From: Actinotalea lenta
GTDB lineage: Bacteria; Actinomycetota; Actinomycetes; Actinomycetales; Cellulomonadaceae
DNA: 64,000 bases
Direction: 5' to 3'
NCBI RefSeq assembly: GCF_030586465.1
Contig: NZ_JAUQYP010000001.1
Location: forward strand, 1,817,834 to 1,881,833
Under the pieces are notes generated by a model that saw only the letters and a program-made list of their open reading frames with translations, was not told the DNA's origin and made no database searches. The translations under genes were made by a program, and so were the position numbers. This document shows positions 20,339-30,141 of this stretch, piece after piece (positions within the stretch are counted from its first letter, which is position 1; each line of letters begins with the position of its first letter).

Positions 20339-20532
20339 CCGCTCGAACCGGCGGATGACCACGGCCGCGTGCGCAGGCTCGGGAGCCCGGCGCGAGCTCC
20401 CGAGCGGCGCACCAGGAGCAGGGGTCCGCGCGCGCAATGATCAGGGCCGGCCCAGGGTTGTCCCTGATGACCCGCCGGCGCTGGTTGCTGCAGGATCGTC
20501 CCCAGGACACGCCGGGACGATCAGGAGAGCAC

Positions 20533-21432
20533 ATGCGGGCACTCGCACAGGACCCCACCGACAAGGCGCAGATCGCCTCCGCGCGGGGTCTCGTCAAGAT
20601 CTACGGCAAGGGCGAGGCTGCCGTGCGCGCGCTCGACGGCGTGGACGTGGACCTCGCTCGCGGCGAGCTCACCGCGATCATGGGGCCCAGCGGCTCCGGC
20701 AAGTCGACGCTCATGCACTGCATGGCCGGGTTGGACACCGCCACCGCGGGCAGCATCGTCGTCGACGGGCTGGACATCGGCCGGATGAACCAGCGCAAGC
20801 TCACCAGCCTGCGCCGGACCCGGATCGGCTTCGTCTTCCAGGCGTTCAACCTCATCCCCACGCTGACGGCGGAGGAGAACATCACCCTGCCGTTGGACAT
20901 CGCGCGCGCGCCGCTGGACCGGGAGTGGTTCGACGCGGTGGTCGACGCCGTGGGGCTGCGGGACCGCCTGGACCACCGGCCCAGCGAGCTGTCCGGCGGG
21001 CAGCAGCAGCGGGTGGCGTGCGCCCGCGCGCTCGTCTCGCGGCCGTCGGTGATCTTCGCCGACGAGCCCACCGGGAACCTCGACTCGCGCTCGGCGGCCG
21101 AGGTGCTCAGCTTCCTGCGGCGCTCCGTCGACGAGCTCGGGCAGTCGGTGGTCATGGTCACGCACGACCCGACGGCGGCCTCCTACGCGCACCGGGTGCT
21201 CTTCCTGGCAGACGGCCGCCTGGTCGGAGAGGTGCAGGACCCGACACGGGAGACCGTGCTCGACGCGCTGCGGCTGTACGGCGACGCCGGTCACGACGAG
21301 CGGGAGCACGGGCACGTCGCACCGGCCGGCACGGCCCCCTCGCCGCACCACGAGCCGGCGCTCGAGGGGGGCCGGCACGCTGCGCTCGACGCCGCTGCGG
21401 TGGCCGCCCCGGCCGACACGGTCGAACGATGA
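20533..21432 (+). CDS. ABC transporter ATP-binding protein (LolD/MacB type)
   Basis: This 299-residue ATPase starts at ATG 20533 after TCAGGAGAGC. Walker A is GPSGSGKST, the signature [15 protein letters not shown], and Walker B VIFADEPTGNLDSRS, the last being typical of the LolD/MacB/FtsE group. The C-terminal 50 residues are His/Ala-rich and extend beyond the usual 230-residue domain. It overlaps the next gene by four bases (ATGA) and pairs with that FtsX-domain permease. Such pairs move lipids, lipoproteins or peptides, or act as mechanotransmitters. The substrate is not evident. Confidence 0.88.
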   Translation: MRALAQDPTDKAQIASARGLVKIYGKGEAAVRALDGVDVDLARGELTAIMGPSGSGKSTLMHCMAGLDTATAGSIVVDGLDIGRMNQRKLTSLRRTRIGFVFQAFNLIPTLTAEENITLPLDIARAPLDREWFDAVVDAVGLRDRLDHRPSELSGGQQQRVACARALVSRPSVIFADEPTGNLDSRSAAEVLSFLRRSVDELGQSVVMVTHDPTAASYAHRVLFLADGRLVGEVQDPTRETVLDALRLYGDAGHDEREHGHVAPAGTAPSPHHEPALEGGRHAALDAAAVAAPADTVER

Positions 21433-23978
21433 CCCGCGTCGGGCTGCGGGGGATCCGTGCGCACCTCGGGCGGTTCCTCATGTCCGTGGTCGCCGTGCTG
21501 CTCGGCGTCGCCTTCGTGGCCGGGACGTTCGCGCTGCGCACGATGATGTCGGCGACCTTCGACCGGATCGTCGACGCCGGCACCGTCGGTGACGTGTACG
21601 TGCGTGGCCCGGAGGTGGCCGGCGGTGGCGGACCGGGTGGCGACCAGGGCCCGGTCTCGGGGACCACCCGCAGCCCGATCCCGCTGTCGCTGACCGACCG
21701 GATCGCGACCGTGGCAGGCGTGACCGACGTGGTGCCCGACATCTCCGGACCGATCGTCCTGGTGGGCGCCGACGGGACCGCCACGTCCAGCGGCAACGGG
21801 GCGCCGAGCTTCGCGATGGCGCTCGAGCCGGGTGATCCCAGCCTCAGCGTGGCCGCCGGCCGAGCGCCGCGCGGCCCGGGCGAGATCGCCCTGGAGTCCA
21901 GCACGATGGCGGCGTCCGGCCTGAGCGTCGGGGACACGACGAGCGTCGTGCTGGGCGGCACGGTCCAGCAGGCCACGGTCGTGGGGGAGGTACGGTTCGG
22001 CGCACCGATCGCCGGGGCGACCATCGTGTTCCTGGATCCGAAGACCGCGCGGCAGGCGTACGCGCCCGACGGCACCACCTCCTCGATCGCCGTCTACGCC
22101 GACGCCGGGATCTCTGAATCGACCCTCGCCGACCGTGTCCGCCAGGAGCTGTCGGGCGCGTCGGGCGTCCAGGTGGTCACCGGGGACACGGTGCGCACCG
22201 AGACCAAGGACCAGATCGCCTCCGCGCTGGGTTTCGTGTCCACGTTCCTGCTGGTGTTCGCGGGGATCTCGCTGTTCGTCGGCGGTTTCCTCATCGCCAA
22301 CACGTTCCAGATGATCGTGCGCCAGCGGCAGCGTGAGTTCGCCATGCTCCGCGCGATCGGGGCGTCGCCGACCCAGGTGTTCGGCTCGATCCTCGTCCAG
22401 GCCGCCGTCGTCGGGCTGCTGGGCTCGGGGCTGGGCATCGGAGCCGGAGTCGCGCTGGTGGCCGGGCTGCGTGTCGTCCTGGACCGGATGGGCATGGAGC
22501 TGTCCGGCGAGATCCCGCTGGACGGGTTCACCGTCGTGATCGCCCTCGTGGTCGGTGTGACGCTGAGCGTGCTGGCCGCCCTCGTGCCGGCCCGCCGCGC
22601 CGCTCTCACCCCTCCCGTCGAGGCGATGCGGGACGACGTCGCGACCCACGACCGCGCCTCGGTGCTGCGCGCGGTGGCCGGTGGCGTGCTCGCCCTGGCC
22701 GGGGTCGGCGCGGTGCTGGCCGCGTCGGTCGGCGATCTGAGCAGCCCGGGTCCCGTGCTCGGGCTGGGTGCCGCCTGCCTGCTGCTCGGGACGCTGATGC
22801 TCGCTCCCAGCGCCGTGCCGGGAGGCCTGCGGCTGCTGGCCGCCCCCGCGGCGGCTGCCCTGCGCCCGCTCGGCGGCCTTGCGCGCGGCAACGTGACCCG
22901 CAACCCGAGGCGCACGGCGAGCACGGCCAGCGCCCTGATGATCGGCATGGCCCTGGTGGGCGCCGCCTCCGTCCTGGCGGCCTCGACCCAGGCGTCGACG
23001 CGCACGATCGTCGACAGCGAGGCCACCGCTGACTTCCTGCTCCAGTCCGCGACCCGCGACGTGCCCGCCGACCTGGCTTCCGAGGTCTCCGGGCTGCCCG
23101 GCGTCGGGCACGTCGACACGCTGCACGTGGGTCCGGCGACCGTCGGTGGACGCGACACCTTCGTGACAGGCGTCGACCCGGGGGTCTTCGACCACTCGTT
23201 GGACGTCCCGGTGGACTCGGGGGACACCGCGGCCCTGGCCTCCGGCGAGATCGTCGTGCTGCGCTCCATGGCTGCTGCGCAGGGATGGGCGGTCGGGGAC
23301 ACGGTCGAGGTGACCGGAGGGGCGGGGAGCCGCGAGGTCCGGATAGGCGCGATCATCGACTCGCGCTCTCTGCAGGGCACGGTGATCGCGCCCCAGTCGC
23401 TGTTCGACGCCGTGGTCCCGCCCGCTCAGGGCTCGATCAACACGGTGTTCGTCGAGGTGGCGGCGGGCGCCGACGGCGAGCAGGTACGAGCGGAGCTGAC
23501 GGCGGCCGCCAAGCCGTACGTCGTGGTCTCCGTGCTGGACAAGGAGCAGTTCGCGGACCGGCTCGCCGAGCAGGTCAACCAGATCCTGGTGATCCTGTAC
23601 GCGCTGCTCGGACTCTCGATCGTGATCGCTGCCCTCGGCATCGTCAACACCCTCGCCCTGTCCATCGCCGAGCGCACCCGGGAGATCGGTCTGCTGCGAG
23701 CGGTCGGTCTGGGCAGGCTCCAGCTCGCCACCGTCGTGACGATCGAGTCGGTCCTCACAGCCGTGTTCGGGACGGTGCTCGGTGTGGCGATCGGTGCGGG
23801 TCTGGCGTCGACGCTGCCGACCGTCTTCGCCGACCAGGGCCTGTCCACGCTGGTGGTGCCCTGGGGTCAGCTCGGGGTGTTCCTGGGTGTGGCGGTCGCG
23901 GTGGGTGTGGTCGCGGCGGTCTGGCCCGGGGTCCGGGCGGCGCGCCTGGACGTGCTGGAGGCGATCTCCTACGAGTGA
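21429..23978 (+). CDS. ABC transporter permease with two FtsX domains
   Basis: This 849-residue membrane protein starts at ATG 21429, overlapping the ATPase stop. An N-terminal helix (residues about 15-38) is followed by a large extracytoplasmic region with a MacB-like periplasmic core, then three helices (about 270-390) of the first FtsX domain. A second copy of the same plan fills the C-terminal half, ending with three helices and the conserved cytoplasmic segment [17 protein letters not shown]. The first copy has the matching [16 protein letters not shown]. This duplicated architecture is common in actinobacterial exporters of unknown cargo. Confidence 0.88.
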   Translation: MTRVGLRGIRAHLGRFLMSVVAVLLGVAFVAGTFALRTMMSATFDRIVDAGTVGDVYVRGPEVAGGGGPGGDQGPVSGTTRSPIPLSLTDRIATVAGVTDVVPDISGPIVLVGADGTATSSGNGAPSFAMALEPGDPSLSVAAGRAPRGPGEIALESSTMAASGLSVGDTTSVVLGGTVQQATVVGEVRFGAPIAGATIVFLDPKTARQAYAPDGTTSSIAVYADAGISESTLADRVRQELSGASGVQVVTGDTVRTETKDQIASALGFVSTFLLVFAGISLFVGGFLIANTFQMIVRQRQREFAMLRAIGASPTQVFGSILVQAAVVGLLGSGLGIGAGVALVAGLRVVLDRMGMELSGEIPLDGFTVVIALVVGVTLSVLAALVPARRAALTPPVEAMRDDVATHDRASVLRAVAGGVLALAGVGAVLAASVGDLSSPGPVLGLGAACLLLGTLMLAPSAVPGGLRLLAAPAAAALRPLGGLARGNVTRNPRRTASTASALMIGMALVGAASVLAASTQASTRTIVDSEATADFLLQSATRDVPADLASEVSGLPGVGHVDTLHVGPATVGGRDTFVTGVDPGVFDHSLDVPVDSGDTAALASGEIVVLRSMAAAQGWAVGDTVEVTGGAGSREVRIGAIIDSRSLQGTVIAPQSLFDAVVPPAQGSINTVFVEVAAGADGEQVRAELTAAAKPYVVVSVLDKEQFADRLAEQVNQILVILYALLGLSIVIAALGIVNTLALSIAERTREIGLLRAVGLGRLQLATVVTIESVLTAVFGTVLGVAIGAGLASTLPTVFADQGLSTLVVPWGQLGVFLGVAVAVGVVAAVWPGVRAARLDVLEAISYE

Positions 23979-24103
23979 CGGCCACGGGCCTGTGCGCCGC
24001 TGCGGGTGATCTCCGCGTGACCGACTCATGGCCGACGTGCGACCTGCCGATGACCGGGACGGTCCGTCGCGCCGGCGGGCCCGCGCCACCGATAGGGGAC
24101 CCG

Positions 24104-24898
24104 ATGAGCCAGCAGTTCTGGCAGCCCGCCGACCCGCCACCCGACCCGTACGCGGTCGCCCCCGAGCAACCCGACGGGGCGGGGTACGCGGCAGGCGGTC
24201 CGGGCTACGGTCAGCAGCCGTACGGGCAGCCGGGCTACGGTCAGCAGCCGTACGGGCAGCCGGGCTACGGCCAGCAGCCGTACGGGCAGCAGTCGGGCTA
24301 CGGCCAGCAGCCGTACGGCCAGCAGTCGGGTTATGGGCAGCAGCCCTACGGGCAGCAGCCGGGCTATGGGCAGCAGCCCTATGGGCAGCAGCCGTACGCG
24401 CAGCCGGCCTACGGCCAGGCGCCCTACGCCGGCGGCCCGTACGCCCAGCCGTTCTGGGGTCAGCCGGCGCGGTCGTATCCCCACCACGCGTGGTCGCGGA
24501 CGATGATCGTCGTGCTGAGTCTTCAGCTGTTGGTCGGGGTTCTCGGACTGCTCGCCGGTCTCGTGATGCTGGGCTCAGCTGGTGCCGCCCCCGACGAGTA
24601 CGGGTACGGCGACCTCGGCGCCGCGATCGGTGGCGTCGTGGTCATCGCGATGCTCGTCGACCTCACGATCGCGATCGTGCTCATGTGGCTCACCGTCTCC
24701 GGGCGCAAGCGGGCGGACCTGGGTCGACCCGGTCGGCTGCGTGCAGTTGGCATCATCGCGACCGTCCTGGGTTCCTTGGGACTGCTCGGCGCGGTGTCGA
24801 ACCTGGCCCAGGGGACACCGGGTGGAGCGATCGCGAGCCTGGTCGGTGCCTCCTTGTACCTGGTCCCCGGGATCCAGCTGATCCGGCTGACGCGCTGA
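24104..24898 (+). CDS. Membrane protein with GYGQQP-repeat N-terminus
   Basis: This 264-residue protein begins at ATG 24104. The first 35 residues are Pro/Gln-rich. Residues about 34-105 are six near-identical GYGQQPYGQ units of 10-11 residues, followed by a Pro/Tyr/Ala linker. The remainder is a four-helix-like membrane domain (hydrophobic stretches at about 133-155, 172-192, 210-228 and 240-255). Tyr/Gly/Gln-rich cytoplasmic heads are frequent in actinobacterial membrane proteins and are candidates for low-complexity self-association. No enzymatic motif is present. Confidence 0.75.
   Translation: MSQQFWQPADPPPDPYAVAPEQPDGAGYAAGGPGYGQQPYGQPGYGQQPYGQPGYGQQPYGQQSGYGQQPYGQQSGYGQQPYGQQPGYGQQPYGQQPYAQPAYGQAPYAGGPYAQPFWGQPARSYPHHAWSRTMIVVLSLQLLVGVLGLLAGLVMLGSAGAAPDEYGYGDLGAAIGGVVVIAMLVDLTIAIVLMWLTVSGRKRADLGRPGRLRAVGIIATVLGSLGLLGAVSNLAQGTPGGAIASLVGASLYLVPGIQLIRLTR
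24200..24410 (+). repeat. Tandem 30/33-bp coding repeats (GYGQQPYGQ units)
   Basis: Consecutive units of 30, 30, 33, 33 and 33 bases encode [21 protein letters not shown] and [11 protein letters not shown] variants. Many copies are identical at the DNA level (for example GGCTACGGTCAGCAGCC), so recent slippage or unequal recombination is likely and copy number may vary between strains. Confidence 0.85.
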
Positions 24899-24953
24899 CC
24901 GCGCGGTGCGTCTGCGCCGTGACCTAGGGTCGGGGCGAAGGCGACGAGGACGG

Positions 24954-25964
24954 GTGGTCACGGTGGCAGGTCTCACGGTCGGGTTGGCGGCGGCGCTCGA
25001 GCAGTTCTCGCCGTCCGAGATCCTCGAGCACGTGGTGCTCGCCGAACAGCATGGGTTCTCCGGCGTCATGGCCGCGGACCACTTCCAGCCATGGGTCCCC
25101 GCGCAGGGCCAGGCGAGCTTCGTCTGGAACGTCATGACCGCGATCGCCGAGCGCACCGCCGGGGACATCGGCCCTGGCGTGACCGCGCCGACGTTCCGAT
25201 GGCACCCCGCGCTGGTGGCCCAGGCCTCGGCCACCCTCGCGGCGATGTACCCCGGGCGGCACTGGCTGGGCCTGGGCTCGGGCGAGGCGCTCAACGAGCA
25301 CATCCTGGGCACCTACTGGCCCGAGGTGCCGGTCCGGATCAACCGGATGTTCGAGGCCATCGAGATCATCAACAAGTTGTTCGGCGGCTCGCTCGCCGGC
25401 AAGGACGTCAAGCACGCCGGCGAGTACTACACCCTGGAGTCGACCCGGCTGTGGACCATGCCGCAGACCCCGCCGGACATCTACGTCGCCACCGCCGGGC
25501 CCGTCACCGCCAAGCGCGCCGGCCGGCACGCGGATGGTCTGATCACCGTGGGAGCACCGCTGGAGAAGATCGGGACCCTGTTCTCCCGGTTCGACGACGG
25601 CGCGCGGGAGGCCGGCAAGGACCCGTCAACGATGCCTCGCCTCCTTCAGGTGCACCTGTCCTGGGCCGAGACCGACGAGGAGGCCATGGCCAACGCTATG
25701 GACCAGTGGCCCAACGGCGGCATGAAGTTCCCCAAGGGCGACATTCGCTCGCCCTACGACTTCGAGCAGATGGCCAAGCTCGTCCGGCCGGAGGACTTCG
25801 AGGGCCGGATGGTCATCTCCGCCGACCCGGACGTGCACCGGGCCGCCCTCCAGAAGTACGTCGACCTCGGCTTCGACCGGGTGTACCTGCACAACGTGGG
25901 CCGCAACCAGGCGCAGTTCTTCGAGGTCTTCGGCCGCGACGTGCTTCCCCAGCTCCACCGGTGA
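24954..25964 (+). CDS. F420-dependent oxidoreductase of the glucose-6-phosphate dehydrogenase (FGD-like) family
   Basis: This TIM-barrel LLM-class flavin/F420 enzyme has about 336 residues. The start is uncertain: GTG 24954 (GAGGA three bases upstream) or GTG 24963. Both follow a TAGGGT -10-like hexamer at 24925-24930. Family landmarks are SDHFQPW-like [24 protein letters not shown], and [18 protein letters not shown], all aligned with F420-dependent G6P dehydrogenase in order. It heads an operon with cofE and cofC, which supports F420 rather than FMN as cofactor. The substrate may be glucose-6-phosphate or another hydroxy compound. Confidence 0.82.
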   Translation: MVTVAGLTVGLAAALEQFSPSEILEHVVLAEQHGFSGVMAADHFQPWVPAQGQASFVWNVMTAIAERTAGDIGPGVTAPTFRWHPALVAQASATLAAMYPGRHWLGLGSGEALNEHILGTYWPEVPVRINRMFEAIEIINKLFGGSLAGKDVKHAGEYYTLESTRLWTMPQTPPDIYVATAGPVTAKRAGRHADGLITVGAPLEKIGTLFSRFDDGAREAGKDPSTMPRLLQVHLSWAETDEEAMANAMDQWPNGGMKFPKGDIRSPYDFEQMAKLVRPEDFEGRMVISADPDVHRAALQKYVDLGFDRVYLHNVGRNQAQFFEVFGRDVLPQLHR

Positions 25965-26212
25965 GCGCCGTGGTCGCGCACCGGCCGTGGTCCACCGCGC
26001 TGGTCAGGTTCGCCGGCCTGGCAGCCGTGGCAGGTGCGGTCGCGCTGGTCATGGCGCTGGCCGGCGCTGCGCAGCACGGTGTGGCCGGCCCGGCGGCCGC
26101 CTTCCGCCTCGCGACGCTGGTCTTCGTGGCGCTGGTGGCGTGCTGCGCCGTCGCGGTCATCCGGGCCACGCGAGTGGTCGTGGCCACGCCTGCCCGGGCC
26201 GAGTCACCGTGA
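25961..26212 (+). CDS. Small two-helix membrane protein of unknown function
   Basis: This 83-residue protein overlaps both neighbours by four bases (GTGA at 25961 and GTGA at 26209), so it is almost certainly translated within the F420 operon. It has two hydrophobic segments (residues about 12-33 and 44-68) separated by a short Gly/Ala-rich loop, and a short basic tail. No family is recognised. Coupled to an F420 oxidoreductase and CofE, it might anchor or assist an F420-related function. That role is conjecture. Confidence 0.6.
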   Translation: MSAVVAHRPWSTALVRFAGLAAVAGAVALVMALAGAAQHGVAGPAAAFRLATLVFVALVACCAVAVIRATRVVVATPARAESP

Positions 26213-27009
26213 CCGCCCCCGTCGAACCGGGCGCCCGCCTGGAGGCCTGGGCACCGGCCGGCATGGGAGAGGTCCGCCCGGGCGATGACCTGGGCGCCCT
26301 GATCGGCACGCTCCTCGAGGATGTGATCGCCGACGGCGACGTCGTCGTGGTCACCAGCAAGATCGTGTCCAAGGCCGAAGGCCGGGTGGTCGCGGCCGAC
26401 GACCGCGAGCAGGCGATCACCGAGCAGACGGTGCGCGTCGTCGCGACCAGGGAGCATCCCGGAGGGGTCCTGCGCATCGTGGAGAACCCGCAGGGCCTGG
26501 TGATGGCCGCCGCCGGGGTCGACGCGAGCAACACCGCACCTGGCACCGTCCTGCTCCTGCCGGTCGACCCGGACGAGTCGGCGCGCCGGCTGCGCGCTGC
26601 GCTGACCGGCCGGCTGCGCGTGCGGGTCGCGGTGGTGATCACCGACACCGCAGGGCGCGCGTGGCGCGACGGCGTGGTGGACCTGGCCATCGGCGCGGCC
26701 GGCCTGCGCGTGGCTGAGGACCTGCGCGGCACTCCCGACTCCCACGGCCAGATGCTCTCCGCCACGGTGGTGGCGGTCGCCGACGAGATCGCGGCAGCCA
26801 CCGATCTGGTGCGTGGCAAGGCGGCCGGCCGCCCGGTGGCGGTGGTGCGAGGTCTGGCCCGGCACGTCACCGACGACGACGGCCCTGGTGCCCGCGCTCT
26901 GCAGCGGCACGGCGAGAGCGACCTGTTCCGGCAGGGCGCCGACGAGGCGTGGCGTGCCGGGTACGACGCGGGGGTCGCCGCGGCCGGCGAGCGGGAGCCC
27001 GGGTCGTGA
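26209..27009 (+). CDS. cofE: Coenzyme F420-0:L-glutamate ligase
   Basis: This 266-residue GTP-dependent ligase adds gamma-linked glutamates to F420-0. GTG 26209 overlaps the previous stop. The diagnostic segments are [18 protein letters not shown], the [21 protein letters not shown] stretch, and [10 protein letters not shown] with the metal/GTP-binding residues. In mycobacteria the orthologue FbiB carries an extra nitroreductase-like C-terminal domain that reduces dehydro-F420. Here the protein ends after the ligase domain, as in archaeal CofE, so that second activity would have to come from another gene. Confidence 0.92.
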   Translation: MTAPVEPGARLEAWAPAGMGEVRPGDDLGALIGTLLEDVIADGDVVVVTSKIVSKAEGRVVAADDREQAITEQTVRVVATREHPGGVLRIVENPQGLVMAAAGVDASNTAPGTVLLLPVDPDESARRLRAALTGRLRVRVAVVITDTAGRAWRDGVVDLAIGAAGLRVAEDLRGTPDSHGQMLSATVVAVADEIAAATDLVRGKAAGRPVAVVRGLARHVTDDDGPGARALQRHGESDLFRQGADEAWRAGYDAGVAAAGEREPGS

Positions 27010-27614
27010 CGGTCTGGACCGTTGTGGTCCCCATGAAAGACCTCGAGCTGGCCAAGTCCCGGCTTGAGGCGCCCAGCGGCGCGCGGGCCGAGCTCGCGCT
27101 CGCCTTCGCCCGGGACACGCTCACCGCCGTGCTGGCCGCGGCCTCCGTGACGGGCGTGGTGCTGGTCACGTCCGAGCCGCGGATGGTCACGGCGCTGCCG
27201 GACGGCGTGCGCATGGTGCCGGACCCGGGGAGGGGACTGGTCGCGGCCTTGGCCGCCGGGGTCGAGGTGGTGCCTGGCGGCCCCGTCGCCCTGCTGCTCG
27301 GCGACCTGCCGGCGCTGCGGGCCGCTGAGCTCGACGCGGCCCTAGCCGCGGCGTCCGACCACGAGCGCGCCATGGTTCCCGACGCCGAGGGCACGGGCAC
27401 CACGCTGCTCACCGCGACCCGGCCCGACCTGGTGCGGCCGGCCTTCGGCCCCGGCTCGCGCGCCGCGCACGAGCGGGCCGGCCATTGGGTCGTGGAGGCC
27501 GGCCCAGGCCTGCGCCGTGACGTGGACACGGCGGACGACCTCGCGGCCGCAGTCCGGCTCGGCGTAGGTCCGGCCACGGCGGCCGCGCTCGCGGCGCTGG
27601 CTCCGCTGGACTGA
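27006..27614 (+). CDS. cofC: 2-phospho-L-lactate / phosphoenolpyruvate guanylyltransferase
   Basis: This 202-residue nucleotidyltransferase (CofC; FbiD in mycobacteria) makes the guanylated three-carbon donor used by CofD. GTG 27006 overlaps the cofE stop. It opens with [17 protein letters not shown], the nucleotide-binding start of the family, and has [18 protein letters not shown] in the middle, containing the metal-binding Asp. It is co-oriented with cofE and converges on cofD, 49 bases away. Confidence 0.9.
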   Translation: MTVWTVVVPMKDLELAKSRLEAPSGARAELALAFARDTLTAVLAAASVTGVVLVTSEPRMVTALPDGVRMVPDPGRGLVAALAAGVEVVPGGPVALLLGDLPALRAAELDAALAAASDHERAMVPDAEGTGTTLLTATRPDLVRPAFGPGSRAAHERAGHWVVEAGPGLRRDVDTADDLAAAVRLGVGPATAAALAALAPLD

Positions 27615-27663
27615 GGGGCCGCGCTGTCGGGAGCTCGCCCAGCACGAAGACGTGTCGGGTGCG

Positions 27664-28656
27664 TCAGCGCCGGGTACGGCTCGCGGCGAGCTCGCGGCCC
27701 AGGTCGAGCGCGGCGCGCGCGATGGCGGCGGTCGCGGCCTGGTCCGACATCAGCAGAGGGAGCGCCCGGGCCTCGATGCCGGCCTCGCGGATCGCATGCA
27801 CATCGGCCGCGTCGGTGTCGTCGACGAGCCAGCCGTCCAGCATCCCGCCGGCGGACCGCGCGCCGTAGTGCTCGGCGACGGTCCGCGCGGCCGTCTCCAC
27901 GCCGATCGCGGTCAGGCACGCGTCCGCCATGCCGCGTACCGGCGCGCCGCCGATGATCGGCGAGACACCGACCACCGGTGCGGCCGCGCCGCGCACCGCA
28001 TCGCGGATGCCGGGCACCCCGAGGATCGTCCCGATCGACACCACCGGGTTGGACGGCGGCAGCAGCACGAGGTCCGCCTCGGCGACCGCCTCGAGCACCC
28101 CAGGCGCGGGGCGCGCGCCGGCGACGCCGCGTTGCACGAAGCGTCGGGCCGGGAGGGCGGCGCGGTGGCGCACCCACCACTCCTCGAAGTGGATCGTGGT
28201 GACGTCGCCGTCCGCCTCGACCTCGACCCAGGTCTCCACCTCGTCGTCGGACATGGGCAGCAGCGTGGCGCCAGGCCGCCAGCGCTCGCACAGGCGCGCG
28301 GTCACGGCGGACAGCGGCAGGCCGGAGCGCAGCAGCTCGGTCCTGGCCAGGTGGGTGCCGAGGTCCAGGTCACCCAGGGTGAACCAGTCCCAGCCGAGGC
28401 CGTAGGCGTGCAGCTCGGCGGTCACCCGCGAGGACTCGTCCGCCCGCCCCCAGCCCTGCTCGCCGATCACGCCCCCCAGGGTGTACATCACGGTGTCCAG
28501 GTCCGGGCACACCCTTAGCGCGTCGAGCCACAGGTCGTCGCCGGTGTTGACCACCACGGTCAGATCGAGCCCGAGGTCCTCGGCGCGCCCCAGGTCCCGC
28601 AGGCCCCGGGTGAACCGCGCCCCGCCGACGCCTCCGGCGAGCAGCACGACCTTCAC
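27664..28656 (-). CDS. cofD: 2-phospho-L-lactate transferase, coenzyme F420 biosynthesis
   Basis: This 330-residue transferase (FbiA in mycobacteria) transfers the phospho-lactyl or phosphoenolpyruvyl group onto Fo. GTG at 28656 overlaps the upstream HhH-GPD gene (GTGA). The N-terminal nucleotide site reads LLAGGVGGARFTRGL, followed by NTGDDLWLDALRVCPDLDT, which supplies Fo- and metal-binding residues. LLPPSNPVVSIGTILGV and SPIIGG lie further on. Length and order are standard. With cofE and cofC on the facing strand, all late F420 steps are encoded within 3 kb. Fo synthase (fbiC or cofG/H) is not in the window. Confidence 0.93.
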   Translation of the reverse strand: MKVVLLAGGVGGARFTRGLRDLGRAEDLGLDLTVVVNTGDDLWLDALRVCPDLDTVMYTLGGVIGEQGWGRADESSRVTAELHAYGLGWDWFTLGDLDLGTHLARTELLRSGLPLSAVTARLCERWRPGATLLPMSDDEVETWVEVEADGDVTTIHFEEWWVRHRAALPARRFVQRGVAGARPAPGVLEAVAEADLVLLPPSNPVVSIGTILGVPGIRDAVRGAAAPVVGVSPIIGGAPVRGMADACLTAIGVETAARTVAEHYGARSAGGMLDGWLVDDTDAADVHAIREAGIEARALPLLMSDQAATAAIARAALDLGRELAASRTRR

Positions 28657-29225
28657 CGGCCGCGCTCCCGACGCGCTTGCGCCTTGACGGCGCGCTTGTG
28701 CTCGCGCACCTTCGCCAGGGAGTCCGCATCCACCACGTCGGCGACCGAGCGCAGCGAGCCCTCCTCGCCGTAGGAGCCGGCGGCCTCGCGCCAGCCGTCG
28801 GGCTGCACACCGCGCTGCTTGCCCAGGAGCGCCAGGAAGATCTGCGCCTTCTGCGCGCCGAACCCCGGGAGCTGCTTGAGCCGGCGCAGCACCTCCGGGC
28901 CGTCCGGGTCTCCGTCGGTCCACAGCCGGGAGGCGTCACCGTCGTACTCCTCGACCACGGTGCGCGCCAGGGTCTGGATGCGGCCCGCCATCGAGGACGG
29001 GAACCGGTGCACCGCGGGGGGAGTCGCGCACAGCTGGGCGAACTCCTCGGGATCCGCCGCGGCGATCCGCTGCGGGTCCAGGCCGCCCATCCGGTCCGCG
29101 ATCTTCGCAGGGCCGGCGAACGCGTTCTCCATCGGCACCTGCTGGTCGAGCAGCATGCCGGTCAGCAGCGCGAACGGGTCATCGGTGAGCAGTCGGTCGG
29201 CCGCGTCGTCCCCGGTCAGTCTCAT
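28653..29225 (-). CDS. HhH-GPD base-excision-repair-type protein
   Basis: This 190-residue protein is from the actinobacterial HhH-GPD family. ATG 29225 (MRLTGDDAADRLL) is chosen over an earlier in-frame start. A helix-hairpin-helix segment reads LKQLPGFGAQKAQIFLALLGK, and LLTGMLLDQQVPMENAF corresponds to the substrate-pocket start seen in AlkA/EndoIII relatives. No Cys-rich iron-sulfur loop is present. DNA glycosylase activity is plausible but unproven. It is translationally coupled to cofD, which may only reflect operon packing. Confidence 0.78.
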   Translation of the reverse strand: MRLTGDDAADRLLTDDPFALLTGMLLDQQVPMENAFAGPAKIADRMGGLDPQRIAAADPEEFAQLCATPPAVHRFPSSMAGRIQTLARTVVEEYDGDASRLWTDGDPDGPEVLRRLKQLPGFGAQKAQIFLALLGKQRGVQPDGWREAAGSYGEEGSLRSVADVVDADSLAKVREHKRAVKAQARRERGR

Positions 29226-29347
29226 GCCGTCATCCTCGCACCGGGGTCGAGCCCGATGCGCGGGCTGGCCGGGCCGTGCGGCGCCCGATGCTGACATGCT
29301 GGGCACCGACCGCACCGGTCGAGGGTCGACCGCACAGGAGGAGCACA

Positions 29348-30100
29348 GTGGACGAGACGTCGGGCCGTCGGGTCCTGGTCACCGGGGCGTCGGCGGGCAT
29401 CGGCGCGGCCACCGCACGGCGACTGGCCGCCGAGGGGTGGTCCGTGGTGGCCGTCGCACGACGCGAGGAGCGGCTCGCCGCGCTCGCGGCCGCGACCGGG
29501 ATCGAGGTGAGGGTCTGCGACGTCACGAGCGCTGCCGACGTCGCCGAGCTCGCCGCGCACCTCGCCGCGACCGGCGGGGTGGACGCCGTGGTCAACAACG
29601 CCGGCGGGGCCCTGGGCCTGGAGCCCATCGCCGAGACGGACGTGGAGCTGTGGCGCCGGATGTACGACGTCAACGTGCTGGGCACGCTGCGGATCACCCA
29701 GGCCGTGCTGCCGATGCTGCGCGAGCGCGGCGGGGACGTCGTGGTGATCACGTCCACCGCGGCACTCGCCCCATACCCGGGCGGTGCCGGGTACACCGGC
29801 GTCAAGCATGCGCAGCGCATGCTGGCCGAGACGCTGCGCTGGGAGCTGGTGGGCGAGCCGATCCGGGTCATCGACATCGCGCCCGGCGCCGTGGAGACCG
29901 AGTTCGCGACGGTGCGGTTCGCCGGGGACGTCGAGCGGGCCGCACAGGTCTACGCCGGGTACACCCCGCTGACCGCCGACGACATCGCCGACACGATCTC
30001 CTGGTCGCTGAGCCGCCCTCCGCACGTGAACATCGACCGCATCGTGGTGCGTCCGCGCGCGCAGGCCAACAACACGACGATCGCGCGCTCGCAGGACTGA
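29348..30100 (+). CDS. Short-chain dehydrogenase/reductase
   Basis: This 250-residue classical SDR starts at GTG 29348 with AGGAGGAGC immediately upstream. The NAD(P)-binding loop is VTGASAGIGAAT, the NNAGG motif follows at about residue 83, and the catalytic Tyr149-x3-Lys153 lies in GYTGVKHAQ, with the partner Ser in VITSTAALAP. VARREER after beta-2 favours NADP(H). The sequence resembles the YdfG/serine-dehydrogenase-like group acting on small hydroxy acids. The actual substrate is unknown. It is monocistronic and divergent from the HhH-GPD gene. Confidence 0.85.
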   Translation: MDETSGRRVLVTGASAGIGAATARRLAAEGWSVVAVARREERLAALAAATGIEVRVCDVTSAADVAELAAHLAATGGVDAVVNNAGGALGLEPIAETDVELWRRMYDVNVLGTLRITQAVLPMLRERGGDVVVITSTAALAPYPGGAGYTGVKHAQRMLAETLRWELVGEPIRVIDIAPGAVETEFATVRFAGDVERAAQVYAGYTPLTADDIADTISWSLSRPPHVNIDRIVVRPRAQANNTTIARSQD

Positions 30101-30141
30101 CGCCGGGCTGCCCGTCCTGGGCCCGGCCGCGCCCTGGACCC

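Noticed and set aside
20533-23978. Cell-division FtsE-FtsX
   Set aside because: The permease has 849 residues with two FtsX domains and large outer regions. Cell-division FtsX has about 300 residues with one domain.
24200-24410. Short regularly spaced repeats as a CRISPR array
   Set aside because: Units are contiguous 30/33-base coding repeats without unique spacers, in frame with a membrane protein, and no cas genes are present.
26209-27009. FbiB-type fusion of ligase and nitroreductase
   Set aside because: The frame ends after about 266 residues and cofC starts in the overlap. No nitroreductase domain follows in any frame.
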